A stretch of DNA of 64,000 nucleotides from Nannocystis pusilla (GCF_026626665.1 NZ_JAPNKE010000002.1:9072001-9136000), one strand, 5' to 3'; positions 44,903-58,321 are shown, counted from the stretch's first letter. The notes: generated from the letters alone by a model not told the origin. Program-made: numbers and translations.

Positions 44903-45234
44903 CGCTCGGGGTCGTCTTCGTCGTCGACCTCGGCCCCGTCGGTGGCGAGGTCGAGGTCGAGCTGGTGGTCGAGCTCGCTCGACCACGGGGCCAGCAGCAG
45001 CTCGTAGCAGCGGGTCTGTACCATCTCGCCGAAGGGGTCGCGGCGGCGCAGCTGCCGGCAGAGGAAGCCGCTCGGCGTCAGGCGACGGGCGCCGAGCAGG
45101 GCCCAGATCGCCTGCTCGACCGCCTCGGGCGTGTAACCGCGGCCGACCAGCGCGTCGACCAGCTGACCCATCGCCACGCCGCGGGTGCCGGCACCGTCCG
45201 CGTGCTCGAGGATCGCCTGACTGATTCCGTCCAT
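44899..45234 (-). CDS. Small hypothetical protein
   Basis: 111 residues if ATG 45234 is the start (MDGISQAILEHADG); the Shine-Dalgarno is poor and a start further upstream is possible. The N-terminal part (ILEHADGAGTRGVAMGQLVD ... YTPEAVEQAIWALL) looks like a winged-helix domain. The C terminus is acidic (LDLATDGAEVDDEDDPE). Its TGA overlaps the dus ATG, so it is translated with dus. Confidence 0.65.
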   Translation of the reverse strand: MDGISQAILEHADGAGTRGVAMGQLVDALVGRGYTPEAVEQAIWALLGARRLTPSGFLCRQLRRRDPFGEMVQTRCYELLLAPWSSELDHQLDLDLATDGAEVDDEDDPER

Positions 45235-45301
45235 GGGAGGCGGGAGGATGGCGCGGCTTGCGTCGGCCCGCAACCAAGATCGCGCATCGGCCGACCGGCG
45301 A

Positions 45302-46402
45302 TCAGGCGTCGCCGAAACTGATGCCAAGGCCGCGAGCGTGGGCGACGAGCTGACCTTGTGGGTCGACGGCCCGCATCTTCTTGACGGCGAGCTCGAGCGG
45401 CACGGTGCGGATGTCGGGCGGCTGTGACGAGACGAGCACGCTCCGCTCGCCGCGCAAGGCGGCCTCGACGGCCTCGACGCCGAGGCGGCTGGCGAGCAGG
45501 CGATCGTAGGCGGTGGGCGTGCCGCCGCGCTGGATGTGACCCAGCGCGGTGACGCGGAGCTCGAGCTCGGGGACGATGGCGGCGATCTCCTCGGCCACGC
45601 GCTGGCCGGCGCCGCCGAGGATCGACGACGGGCCGAGGCGACCGGAGGCGACCGGCCGATGCGTGACCTCGCCGCCGACGCAGGCGCAGCCCTCGGCGAC
45701 GACGACGAGGGCGAAGTGGCGGCCGCTGGCGAAGGTGCGCTGGAGGTCGCGGGCGACGTGGGCCGGGGCGTAGGGGAGCTCGGGGATGAGGATGACGTCG
45801 GCGCCGCCGGCGATCCCGCTGTGCAGGGCGATCCACCCGGCGTGGCGGCCCATGACCTCGAGGATCATGGTGCGGTCGTGCGACTCGGCGGTGGTGCGCA
45901 GGCGGTCGAGCGCGTCGGTCACGACCTGGACGGCGGTGCCGAAGCCGAACGTCTCGACGGTCGCGTCGAGGTCGTTGTCGATCGTCTTCGGCACGCCGAT
46001 GACCGTCAGGCCGCGGCGCGCCAGCTCGAGCGAGATCGCCTGCGAGCCGTCGCCGCCGACGTTGATGAGGACGTCGATGCCGAGCGCCCGGGCCCGCGCC
46101 AGCAGCTCGTCGCCGCGGTCGCGCGTGGCGCCGTCGGGGTCGCGCCAGGCGAACGGGCTGCAGCGGTTGGTGGTGCCGAGGATGGTGCCGCCGCGGCCGA
46201 GGATCGGCGCGACCTCGACGGGGGTCAGCGCGCGCACGGTGGCACCTGTCCCTTCGAGCAGGCCGTTGAGGCCGTCCTCGACGCCGAGCACCTCGAGGCC
46301 GGCGGCGTGGGCCCGCAGGACGACGGCGCGGATCACCGCGTTGAGGCCGGGGCAGTCGCCGCCGCCGGTCGCGATCGCAAGCTTGCGCGGAGGGGTCGGC
46401 AT
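45302..46402 (-). CDS. pfkA: ATP-dependent 6-phosphofructokinase
   Basis: 366 residues. Phosphorylates fructose 6-phosphate in glycolysis. ATP site GGGDCPGLN at 13-21 and GGDGSQ at 116-121; Gly at the 117 region rather than the second Asp of PPi-dependent enzymes supports ATP use. Substrate site PKTIDNDL at 138-145 with the catalytic Asp, MGRHAGWIAL, and LGHIQRGGTP near the end. It is 7 bp downstream of asd. Dyads at 46244-46263 (inside) and 46401-46420 (spanning its ATG and the asd stop). Confidence 0.9.
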   Translation of the reverse strand: MPTPPRKLAIATGGGDCPGLNAVIRAVVLRAHAAGLEVLGVEDGLNGLLEGTGATVRALTPVEVAPILGRGGTILGTTNRCSPFAWRDPDGATRDRGDELLARARALGIDVLINVGGDGSQAISLELARRGLTVIGVPKTIDNDLDATVETFGFGTAVQVVTDALDRLRTTAESHDRTMILEVMGRHAGWIALHSGIAGGADVILIPELPYAPAHVARDLQRTFASGRHFALVVVAEGCACVGGEVTHRPVASGRLGPSSILGGAGQRVAEEIAAIVPELELRVTALGHIQRGGTPTAYDRLLASRLGVEAVEAALRGERSVLVSSQPPDIRTVPLELAVKKMRAVDPQGQLVAHARGLGISFGDA

Positions 46403-46420
46403 CTGTCCTTCAGGGCAGGT
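46244..46420. repeat. Dyads in pfkA and across the asd-pfkA junction
   Basis: 46244-46263 (ACCTGTCC CTTC GAGCAGGC) and 46401-46420 (ATCTGTCC TTCA GGGCAGGT). The second covers the pfkA start codon edge, the 7-bp spacer and the asd stop, so it could influence translation of pfkA. Confidence 0.82.
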
Positions 46421-47441
46421 TGCCCGGGGCCTGCAGGGTGGGGTCGACGGCGGGGAACCAGCGGGCGGCGATCCGCACCGCGTTGGTGGCGGCGCCGAGG
46501 CGCAGGTTGTCGGCGGCGACGGTGAAGCAGACGGTGGTCGGGTCGTGCGGGACGACGCGGACGCGGCCGACCAGAGCGAGGTCGCGCTCGTGCACGGTGG
46601 CGAGCGCGGACAGGCCGGCGCCGTCGGCGGTGGGGACGACGCGGAGGAAGGCGCCGCCGGCCCACGCGGAGGCGACTGCGTCGAGGCTGACGGGGCGCTC
46701 GCAGGTCAGCCAGACCTGCTCGTAGTGGCCGACGGCGACGGGGACGCGGCAGGCCTGGGCGGAGATCGGCAGGTCGGGGAAGGCGAGGATCTTGCTGCTC
46801 TCGATCATGAGCTTGCGCTCCTCGGCCGAGAAGCCGCTGTCGTCGGTCTTGCCGTTGTGCGGGACCGTGTTGCCTGCGTACCCCGAGGGCGAAAAGGCTG
46901 CGCCGAGGCGGTTGTGCGCGGCGTAGCCGACCTGGGCGTCGAGCAGGAACTGGTCGAGGGCGGCGATGCCGGCCCCGCTGATGGCCTGGTAGGTGGAGAC
47001 CGCGAGCCCGCGGATGCCGAAGTGACGGCGCAGCGGGGCGAGCGCGAGCGTCAGCGGGATGGTGGTGCAGTTGGGGTTGGCGACCAGGCGGACCTCGTCG
47101 GCGACGAGGCCGTCGTTGACGCCGGCGGCCACCAGCGGGACGGCCGGGTCGCCGCGGTAGGCGTTGGACTTGTCGATCACCCGATAACCGAGGGCCAAGA
47201 GCCGCGGCACGTAGCGGGCGCTGTGCTCGTCGTCGAGCGCGACGAACGCCAGCTCGCCGCCGGTCGCGTCGACCGCGTCGAGCTGAGTCGCAGCCTTGAC
47301 CTCGAAGCGGCGGCCGTCGACCTCGAGCTCCTGGTCGCGGCTGGCATGGAGGGCGAGCTGCGCGCCCGGCCAGGCGCGCGGGATGAGGTGGAGCAGCTCG
47401 CGGCCGACGAGGCCGGTGGCGCCGAGGATGCAGACCCGCAT
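46410..47441 (-). CDS. asd: Aspartate-semialdehyde dehydrogenase
   Basis: 343 residues. Makes aspartate semialdehyde from aspartyl phosphate for lysine, threonine and methionine synthesis. NADP site GATGLVGRELL at 8-18, catalytic Cys 125 in VANPNCTTIPL, STYQAISGAGIA, and the phosphate-binding stretch SAEERKLMIES. Length normal. It is first in the asd-pfkA-hypothetical-dus operon and divergent from the large kinase gene, with a run of three ACATGT hexamers in the region between. Confidence 0.9.
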   Translation of the reverse strand: MRVCILGATGLVGRELLHLIPRAWPGAQLALHASRDQELEVDGRRFEVKAATQLDAVDATGGELAFVALDDEHSARYVPRLLALGYRVIDKSNAYRGDPAVPLVAAGVNDGLVADEVRLVANPNCTTIPLTLALAPLRRHFGIRGLAVSTYQAISGAGIAALDQFLLDAQVGYAAHNRLGAAFSPSGYAGNTVPHNGKTDDSGFSAEERKLMIESSKILAFPDLPISAQACRVPVAVGHYEQVWLTCERPVSLDAVASAWAGGAFLRVVPTADGAGLSALATVHERDLALVGRVRVVPHDPTTVCFTVAADNLRLGAATNAVRIAARWFPAVDPTLQAPGNLP

Positions 47442-47525
47442 TGTGCGCGGCAGTGTAACACGGGTCGCCTGCCCGCGCGCGCTCCGCGGGGAACGGCCCG
47501 GCGAGGCCGTGCGGACGGTCGTCGG

Positions 47526-47561
47526 ACATGTGACCCGAAAGACATGTCGAGAAAGACATGT
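47526..47561. repeat. Run of three ACATGT hexamers between divergent genes
   Basis: ACATGT at 47526, 47542 and 47556: the first step is 16 bp, the second 14. It lies between asd (start 47441) and the kinase gene (start 47636), where a regulator could act on both promoters. Confidence 0.9.
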
Positions 47562-47635
47562 TGAGGGCGCCCGCCCGGCGCCCGCCCGACGACCCCGACT
47601 TTCGGCGCGTCGCGGGTGACGGGCATACTCGCGGG

Positions 47636-52051
<4,416 letters not shown>

Positions 52052-52096
52052 CTCGGTGGATCCCGCACCGCGATCCTTGATACGAGAGACGTGAAT

Positions 52097-52603
52097 ATGA
52101 CCTACGCGATCCGCCCCGCCCGCCTCGCCGAGATCGAGGCGATCCGCGGCATCGAACGCGCGTCGGCCCGGCGCTTCGTCGGCATCATCGACGAGATCGT
52201 GGACGACGAGCCCTCGCCCGCGGCGGTGCTGGCGGCGCGGATCGCCAGCGGCGGGCTGCTGGCGGGGGAGTGCGAGGGCGCTCCGGTGGCGTTCGTGATG
52301 TTCCGCCCCGTCGAGGACGGCCTCTACATCGAGCAGATCGATGTCCTGCCGGCGTTCGAGCGCCGGCGGATCGGCGCAGCGCTGCTGGATGCGGCCGCGG
52401 AACGGGCGCGAGCGGCGGGCCTGGTCCGCCTGACGCTGTCGACGTTCCGCGAGGTGCCATGGAACGCGCCGTACTACCGGCGCCTGGGCTTCGTGGACAT
52501 CGCCGACGACGCGCTGACCGAGGGTCTCGCGGAGATCCGGCGCGAGCACGTGGCCCGCGGGCTCGACGAGAGTCGGCGGACGTTCATGGCCCGACCTGTC
52601 TGA
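52097..52603 (+). CDS. GNAT family N-acetyltransferase
   Basis: 168 residues from ATG 52097 (GTG 52091 is an in-frame alternative). Typical GNAT features: IRPARLAEIEAIRGIE at the N terminus, LYIEQIDVLPAFERRRIGAALLDAA (acetyl-CoA loop RRRIGAA), VRLTLSTFREVPWNAPYYRRLGF. Acceptor unknown; closest in look to toxin- or antibiotic-type small acetyltransferases. It follows the kinase gene by 45 bp. Confidence 0.86.
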   Translation: MTYAIRPARLAEIEAIRGIERASARRFVGIIDEIVDDEPSPAAVLAARIASGGLLAGECEGAPVAFVMFRPVEDGLYIEQIDVLPAFERRRIGAALLDAAAERARAAGLVRLTLSTFREVPWNAPYYRRLGFVDIADDALTEGLAEIRREHVARGLDESRRTFMARPV

Positions 52604-52656
52604 GCTCGGCTGGGCCGGGCTCGTGGCCGGCAACGACATCGGATATTTTAAAGAAT

Positions 52657-53492
52657 ATGCGCTTACGACTGACTTTGATTGTGATGTCGCTGGTCGGCCT
52701 CGGGCTGGTGATCTTCTTCGCCGGCGGATCGCCGTCGACGGCCGACGGCTCGACGACCGAGGGCGCAGGACCACGAGCCGAGAGCGAGTCACACCCCGCG
52801 TACGGCACGGTGACGGAGGCCGGGGAGGTCTCGCCATTATTGAATCGGCGTCTGGAGAACTTCACCGAGGGGCTCGTCGAGCTGCTGTCGCAGGTGCCGC
52901 AACCGCCGAGCCACGACCAGGCGCAGGCGGCGGCGCAGGTGATCGCGATGTTCAACGAGTTCGACCTCGACGCGGCCGCGGGTCTCTTTGAAAAACCGTC
53001 GGCGGGGCTGGAGGAGTGGGTGCAGTGGTTGCGGGCCCGCGTGGGCGAGTGCGGGGCCGGCGAGCCGATGATGGTGAAGGACGACTCCGTGCGCTACCGC
53101 TACACGTGCGAGCACGGGCAGCTCGAGGCGCAGTTCTCCCTGTCGCCGGAGACCGGCAAGATCCCGGGCCTCATGATGGCCGCGCGGGGCATCGAGCTCG
53201 CCGAGCCGGTGCGCGAGGCCGCCGAGACGGTGATGCGGCTCTACGACCAGTGGGACCCGGCGCTGTTTCGCCGCAGCTTCAGCGAGAAATTGATGAAGAA
53301 AAAATCCGCCGGTTCCTGCTCGACGTGCGCTCGAAGCACGGCGACTGTTCGCTCGGCGAGCCCGACCTCGTCAGCGTGCGCGGGACGTTCATCCACCTCA
53401 ACTGCGAGCGGTCGGTGCGGCTGATGAAGCTCGAGCTGATGCAGGAGGACGACCGGATCAAGATCCTGTCGATCCGCGACCCGCGGCAGTGA
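52657..53492 (+). CDS. Membrane-anchored protein with duplicated alpha/beta domain (one frameshift)
   Basis: Starts at ATG 52657: MRLRLTLIVMSLVGLGLVIFF, one anchor helix, then a Ser/Thr/Glu-rich linker. Two related halves follow: MFNEFDLDAAAGLFEKPSAG...VGECGAGEPMMVKDDSVRY and LYDQWDPALFRRSFSEKLMK...HGDCSLGEPDLVSVRGTF. They share D..L/F, GxCxxGEP and a strand, so they look like repeats of one domain, possibly DUF3887-like. The frame changes by one base at the A6 run near 53296-53303 (KKK-IRRFLLDV). Function unknown. Confidence 0.65.
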
Positions 53493-53499
53493 GCGAGGC

Positions 53500-54351
53500 T
53501 CAGGGCGGAGTGACGGGCAGGCCGCGGTTCGGATCGAGGATCGATCGGACGAAGCCGGCGCGGGAGATCTCGCCGCCGGAGCCGAGGTCGGCGATGTCGG
53601 GTCCGAGGTCGGCATAGAGGGCGGCGGCGAGGGCCCGCGGGTCGCGGGTGCTCAGGCGGTCGGCGGCCTCGCGGACGCGCTCGGCCTCGCGATCGATCCA
53701 CTCGGCCATGTCCGAAAGGACACGTGCGCCGTCGGGCTTGATCCGGCCGTGCGTCGGCAGCACGACGAGGTCGGGGGCGCGAGCGGCGACGCGGCGCAGG
53801 GAGGCGACCATGTCGTCGGCGGCCGACTCGAACCAGCCCTCGAGCGGACGCGAGGTGTAGAGGTCGGCGGTGAGGGCGTAGGTGGCGGCGCCGTCGCGGG
53901 CGACGAAGGTGATGTGATGGGGGGTGTGGCCGGGGGTGAGGACGGCCTCGAGGGCGACGGAGCTGTCCTCGAAGACAGCCCCGGGGTCGTACGGCTCGAC
54001 GGGGCCGCTGGGCTCGGGGTGACCCCAGAAGATGGCGCGGTACTCGGGGATCCGCGCGGTCGTGGTGACGATCGGGACGTGGTGGCGCGGGACGAACACC
54101 GGCAGGTCGCCGAAGACGCGGCGGATCGCGGCGATGTTGCCGACGTGGTCCTCGTGCTGGTGGGTGCAGACGATCCGCCGCGGCGGGCGCTCGCGCAGGA
54201 GGGCGAGCAGCTCGGCCGTGGCGACCATGCCTCCGGCGTCGATCAAGGTGTCGCCGAGGCGGTAGACGGAGTGCTGGCTGCGACCGGTCGGCGTGTCGAA
54301 GGCGAACGACAGCCGCTCGAAGGGCCCGTGTGTGGTGCGCGCGACCTCCAC
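53500..54351 (-). CDS. Metallo-beta-lactamase-fold hydrolase
   Basis: 283 residues from GTG 54351. Metal motif HQHEDH at 64-69, later metal ligands TPGHTPHH and the Asp in TADLYTS. The pattern matches general MBL hydrolases of the glyoxalase II/lactonase type. Substrate unknown. A C-terminal ~75-residue region is added (WIDREAERVREAADRLSTRD). It is 46 bp downstream of the nucleoside hydrolase gene, probably in one operon. Dyads at 53706-53725 and 53961-53980. Confidence 0.85.
   Translation of the reverse strand: MEVARTTHGPFERLSFAFDTPTGRSQHSVYRLGDTLIDAGGMVATAELLALLRERPPRRIVCTHQHEDHVGNIAAIRRVFGDLPVFVPRHHVPIVTTTARIPEYRAIFWGHPEPSGPVEPYDPGAVFEDSSVALEAVLTPGHTPHHITFVARDGAATYALTADLYTSRPLEGWFESAADDMVASLRRVAARAPDLVVLPTHGRIKPDGARVLSDMAEWIDREAERVREAADRLSTRDPRALAAALYADLGPDIADLGSGGEISRAGFVRSILDPNRGLPVTPP
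53706..53980. repeat. Two dyads inside the MBL-fold gene
   Basis: 53706-53725 (CCATGTCC GAAA GGACACGT) and 53961-53980 (AGCTGTCC TCGA AGACAGCC). Confidence 0.85.
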
Positions 54352-54387
54352 GCTGCTGAGCTTGTAGCACAGCAGCGCGCCGCCTTC

Positions 54388-54407
54388 ACCTGTCCTTTCA
54401 AACAGAT
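54388..54407. repeat. Dyad spanning a stop codon
   Basis: ACCTGTCC TTTC AAACAGAT. The TGA of the nucleoside hydrolase gene (54398-54400 on the minus strand) lies inside it. Confidence 0.7.
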
Positions 54408-55333
54408 GGCTCGGCGCCCGCGGCCAGCAGCGTGCGCACGAAGCGGTCGTGGTCGTAGCCGGTGATGATCCACGTGTTCGAGCCCGGGCTCGGGCGCGAG
54501 CCCCAGCCGCCGCGGGCCCGGAACAGCTCGACCTCGGCCCACTCGCCGATCGCCTCGTCGATCGCGCAGCAGGCCGCGAGCGGGTCGTGGAACTTCTTAC
54601 CCTCGGGCGACTTGTCGAGGTAGACCTCCATGCCCTGCCAGATGCGCTGCAGCGACGGGCTGCGGTGCTTCACCGCGGCCACGGCGGTGTGCATGGCGGC
54701 GTCGTAGTAGACGCCGTGGCACACGTTCTTGGAGACGAAGCGGCGCACGCCGATGCCGGGGTGGACCAGCGCGGCCTCGGCCGAGCGCGGGTCGCCGTTG
54801 AGGTTGTAGGTCGGGCAGGTGACGAGGCCGCGGAACTTGTCCAGCTGGCGCTCGGGCGGGACCACGCCCTCGCCGGCGAAGCCGCCCTGGACGACGAGGC
54901 GGCCGACGCGGAAGTTCGGCAGGCGCATGGCGGCGCCGAGGTTCTTGAGCGGCGCGCCGGTGACGAGGGTGGTCGACTCGTCGCAGTGCGCGTGGAGGAC
55001 CTCGCCGCCAGGCGCCGCGTCGCGCGACGACGGGATGTCGCCGTAGGCCTTGTAGTGCCACGAGGACACGCACACGCCGCGCGGGCCGTGTCGGCCCTCG
55101 CCGGGGTCGCCCTGCTCGCGGACCGAGCGCGGCTGATGATCGAGGTTGTGCGCGCCGACCGGGATGTCGCGGCCGAACCACTCGAGCGCGCGGCGCACGA
55201 CGCCGACCTGGTCGGGCGTGCCGGGCGTGACCGCGACGGCCTTGAGGTTGACCTGCGGGTGGCCGAGCAGCAGCAGCAGCGTGAGGAAGTCGTCCGGGTC
55301 TCCGGTCTCCATGTCCCAAACCACGTCGATCAT
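54398..55333 (-). CDS. Nucleoside hydrolase-like protein with variant metal loop
   Basis: 311 residues from ATG 55333. The N terminus VVWDMETGDPDDFLTLLLLL corresponds to the Asp-rich calcium loop of nucleoside hydrolases (DxDxGxDD), but the second Asp is Glu and there is one extra residue before the final Asp pair. Other features: VTPGTPDQVG, PVGAHNLDH, TTLVTGAPLKNLG, VVQGGFAGEG and HDPLAACCAIDE (late metal Asp). It may split N-ribosides. First gene of a pair with the MBL hydrolase. Confidence 0.82.
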   Translation of the reverse strand: MIDVVWDMETGDPDDFLTLLLLLGHPQVNLKAVAVTPGTPDQVGVVRRALEWFGRDIPVGAHNLDHQPRSVREQGDPGEGRHGPRGVCVSSWHYKAYGDIPSSRDAAPGGEVLHAHCDESTTLVTGAPLKNLGAAMRLPNFRVGRLVVQGGFAGEGVVPPERQLDKFRGLVTCPTYNLNGDPRSAEAALVHPGIGVRRFVSKNVCHGVYYDAAMHTAVAAVKHRSPSLQRIWQGMEVYLDKSPEGKKFHDPLAACCAIDEAIGEWAEVELFRARGGWGSRPSPGSNTWIITGYDHDRFVRTLLAAGAEPSV

Positions 55334-55375
55334 CGGGCCTCGCTCTTCGCGGCCGAGGATGATGCCGGCGCGGGC

Positions 55376-55899
55376 TCAGAAGCGCAACGTGAGGCCGCCG
55401 GGCGCGAGCGCGACCCGCCTGGGGACCGGGCGATCGAGCCAGTGGCGATCGAGGCGGACGCCATAGACGATCGTGGGGATCACGGTGACGACGGCGGCGG
55501 CCGCGAGCATGATCGAGCCGTAGACGCGCCCGTAGCCCTCGCCGCAGCCGAAGTCCGGATCGGGGTCGCGGCAGGTCGAGGGCAGGAACAGCGCCGTCGG
55601 GATGCCGACGAGGAAGGCGGCCACGAGGCTGCCCGAGATGCCGGTCTGGATCTGCAGGCGGCGTCGCTTCTGGCCCAGGCGTCGTGGGCGGCGACGAAGT
55701 CGTCCGCGGGCAGCTGCATGGCGTACGGCGAGGGGATCGCGGGGGCGAGCGCGGGGCCCTCGAGCTCGAGCTCGCTCGCGGGGTCGCTCGCGGCCGCGGT
55801 GGCGGGCGACAGGATCGACGCCGCGAGCGCGCACCCGACGAGGCGGCGTGACCACGAGGGAGCGATTGCGGGAGGCTGGAGTTCGGCTCGCGGAGACAT
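55376..55899 (-). CDS. Exported membrane protein of unknown function (one frameshift)
   Basis: Starts at ATG 55899. Signal peptide RLVGCALAASILSPATAAAS, then an acidic linker (DPASELELEGPALAPAIPSP) and YAMQLPADDFVAAHDAW. A one-base shift near 55670 joins GQKRRRLQIQTGISGSLVAAFLVG, two helices (SGSLVAAFLVGIPTALFL, GSIMLAAAAVVTVIPTIVYG) and a short tail to 55376. About 174 residues. It is 42 bp upstream of the nucleoside hydrolase gene on the same strand. Confidence 0.6.
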
Positions 55900-56416
55900 G
55901 GGGCGCTCGGCGCTGAAGTCGCCGCCGCGGGGCCGCGAATTGCGGGTCGGCGAATTCTCTCGCCGGGCGAGACGACCGCGCGCATGCGCGCGACGGCCCC
56001 ATGGGGCGGTGGGCCGGAGTCACGGGAGAGGCTGGCGCGCAGAGGATGGCGAGGTGATGCCGTGCGGGTCGTCGGCGTGCGCGAGCAAGTGGATGTCGGC
56101 GTGATGTCGGCGGTGCGGGTGAGCAGGTCTGTCGCGGTGAGGCCGCGCGACAAGTTGCGCGCGCCGGAGCTGTCGATGCCGACGAATTGTCAGGCGCTCC
56201 GCGCGACGAATTGTCAGCGGCCGCGAGCCTGTCAACGGCGAGGAAGGTGTGCGCCGCGGTGATGGGAGTGCGGCGGAGGCCTCGATGGTCGCAGAGCGGG
56301 TCCGCGTCACGATGGCACGCGGCCGCGGCGCTGCGTGTCGGCTCGTGACGTCCTGTCCGCGAGTGGTGGCGCGAGGACGTGGCTCGCGATTGCTGTGGGG
56401 CGAGCCGGAGGTGCGC
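55900..56416. other. 517-bp gap with palindromes and short direct repeats, no gene
   Basis: Contains a perfect 16-bp palindrome CGCGCGCATGCGCGCG (55977-55992), a shorter one around GCCCCATGGGGC (about 55995-56006), and CGACGAATTGTCAG twice (about 56180 and 56204), which could be operator half-sites. It is the divergent region of the membrane protein and the ADP-ribosylglycohydrolase genes. Confidence 0.5.
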
Positions 56417-57490
56417 ATGGACTTGAGAGACGCGATCGTCGGCTGCCTGCTCGGGGGCGCGGTGGGGGACGCGATCGGCCTGCCGTGGGAGGGATTGTCG
56501 CGGGCGCGGGTCGGCGCGGCGATCGGCGCGGGGCCGCTGCGACACGCGCTGATCGGCGCGCGCGGGATGATCAGCGACGACACCGAGCACGCGTGCATGA
56601 CCGGGCAGGCGCTGCTGGCCGCGCCCGACGACTCCCGCGCGTTCGCCCGCTCGCTGGCGTGGCGGCTGCGCGGGTGGTTGCTCGGCCTGCCCGCCAGCGT
56701 CGGCTGGGGCACCCTGCGCGCGCTGGTGCGGCTGTGGCTCGGGTGGTCGCCGGAGCGCAGCGGGGTCGACTCGGCGGGCAACGGACCGGCGATGCGAGCC
56801 GCGATCCTCGGCGTGTGTGTGGGCGACGATCCGGTGCGGCTCGAGCTGTTCGTGGCCCGCTCGACGCGGATGACCCACACCGACCCGCGGGCGCTCGCCG
56901 GAGCGCTGGCGGTCGCGCGCGCGGCGGCGGCGATCGTGTACGACGACGCGGCCGACGACCCCGCGGGGCTGCTGACGGCGCTGGCGGAGGCGACCGACGA
57001 TCGCGAGCTGGCGACCGCGCTGGCGCTGGCGGCGGCGCACCTGCAGCGCGGCGAGACGGCGGAGGCGTTCGCCTGTGCTTTGGGACAGGTGCACGGCGTG
57101 TCGGGCTACATCCACCACACGGTGCCGGTGGCGCTGTACTGCTGGGCGAGCGCGCCGCGCGACGTGGGCGCGGCGGTCGAGCTGGCGGTGCGACTCGGCG
57201 GGGACACCGACACGGTGGCGGCGATCGTCGGTGGGCTGGCGGGCGCGGCCGGGGGTCCGCGGTCGATCCCGGCGCCGTGGCTGACGGGGCTGCACGAGGC
57301 GCCGCGCTCGGTCGCGTGGATCACCCGGCTGGGCGACCGCCTTGCCCGCTGCTTCGGCCAGCGCCCGGCTCGCAGCGACGAAGGGCCGCTGCCGATCTCC
57401 TGGCCGGCCCTGCTGCTGCGCAATCTGAAGTTCACGGCGATCGTGCTGGCCCACGGGGTCCTCCGCGTGCTGCGGCCGCGCGGTGCGTGA
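56417..57490 (+). CDS. ADP-ribosylglycohydrolase (DraG-like) family protein
   Basis: 357 residues from ATG 56417, preceded by GGAG with 6-nt spacing. The DraG fold motifs are present: GCLLGGAVGDAIGLPWEG at 9-26, metal-binding SDDTE at 53-57, GNGPAMRAAILGV, SRMTHTDPRALAG-type helix (TRMTHTDPRA), and the late RLGGDTDTVAAIVGGLAGA. It should remove ADP-ribose from a protein or small molecule. The C-terminal ~45 residues (LLLRNLKFTAIVLAHGVLRVL) are hydrophobic and may sit on the membrane. A dyad is at 57071-57090. Confidence 0.88.
   Translation: MDLRDAIVGCLLGGAVGDAIGLPWEGLSRARVGAAIGAGPLRHALIGARGMISDDTEHACMTGQALLAAPDDSRAFARSLAWRLRGWLLGLPASVGWGTLRALVRLWLGWSPERSGVDSAGNGPAMRAAILGVCVGDDPVRLELFVARSTRMTHTDPRALAGALAVARAAAAIVYDDAADDPAGLLTALAEATDDRELATALALAAAHLQRGETAEAFACALGQVHGVSGYIHHTVPVALYCWASAPRDVGAAVELAVRLGGDTDTVAAIVGGLAGAAGGPRSIPAPWLTGLHEAPRSVAWITRLGDRLARCFGQRPARSDEGPLPISWPALLLRNLKFTAIVLAHGVLRVLRPRGA
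57071..57090. repeat. Dyad inside the DraG-like gene
   Basis: GCCTGTGC TTTG GGACAGGT; encodes ACALGQV. Confidence 0.75.
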
Positions 57491-57880
57491 GGGCCGAGGA
57501 GGCTCATGGGGCATGTCTGAAAGGACATGTCCGTCGGTCGCCCGGCGACGATGGGTGCAGAAGCCGCCGCGGAGCGGCGCGACGACCCGCGTGCCAGAGA
57601 CCCGCGCATGAGCCGGGCGGCCACCGGCCACGCGCTCGCCGGGCGGCCGCGTGGAGCTCGGCCATGAGTCTCATGAGACATGCTTTAAAGCATGTCCGTT
57701 CAGACATCATCCGGAGTTTTGGCCTTCGCCCGCGGCGCCCCGGTCCGCCGGTCACGCGCTCGGCGCCGGTCCGGTCCGGAAGGGCGCGGAGGGTGCGGAC
57801 CTCTTCATGAAAAATTTGCGGACCGATGTCGATTTGGCCGGTCCGGCTTCGACGTGGAGGTGACGGACAGGAGAACGGCC
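57491..57880. repeat. 390-bp gap with two dyad clusters, no gene
   Basis: 57511-57530 (GCATGTCT GAAA GGACATGT) runs on into another half-site to 57532. 57678-57695 is a perfect palindrome ACATGCTTTAAAGCATGT, overlapped by 57690-57709 (GCATGTCC GTTC AGACATCA). No coding frame is convincing in the gap. Confidence 0.85.
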
Positions 57881-58315
57881 ATGGAAGACCACGGAATGTC
57901 ACGAATCACGGAGTCGGGCCCGGTCGCGGCGGTGCTGCGGCGGGTCGGTCCGGTGCTGGCGGGGCTTTTGACCACGGTGGTGCTGTCGGTGGCGACCGAC
58001 GCGTTCATGCACGCCAGCGGGGTCTTCCCGCCGCTGGGGCAGCCGATGCCCGCGGCGCTGTTCCTGCTGGCGCTGGTCTATCGCTCGGCCTTCGGGGTGC
58101 TCGGCGGGTTCGTGACCGGCCGGCTGGCGCGGCGCCGACCGATGCGCCACGTGGCGGTGCTGGCGAGCATCGGCGTGGTGCTCAGCGCGCTGGGGGCGAT
58201 CGCCACCTGGGACGCCGGGCCGGAGTTCGGGCCCAAGTGGTACCCGCTGGCGGTGGTGCTCACCGCGTTCCCGACGACCTGGTGGGGCGGCCTGCTCGCC
58301 GCGCGCCGCCGGTGA
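57881..58315 (+). CDS. Four-helix membrane protein of unknown function
   Basis: 144 residues from ATG 57881 (Shine-Dalgarno AGGAGA 8 nt upstream). Four helices: VGPVLAGLLTTVVLSVATDA, AALFLLALVYRSAFGVLGGF, HVAVLASIGVVLSALGAIA and YPLAVVLTAFPTTWWGGLLA. The layout recalls small bacterial DUF membrane proteins of about 140 residues. It is convergent with the sensor kinase gene, with the hexamer run at 58322-58382 between them. Confidence 0.75.
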   Translation: MEDHGMSRITESGPVAAVLRRVGPVLAGLLTTVVLSVATDAFMHASGVFPPLGQPMPAALFLLALVYRSAFGVLGGFVTGRLARRRPMRHVAVLASIGVVLSALGAIATWDAGPEFGPKWYPLAVVLTAFPTTWWGGLLAARRR

Positions 58316-58321
58316 CTCGGG

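Noticed and set aside
53296-53303. Programmed ribosomal frameshifting at the A6 run
   Set aside because: No slippery heptamer with a downstream structure is evident, and many other genes here show random one-base shifts. Kept only as a question in the findings.
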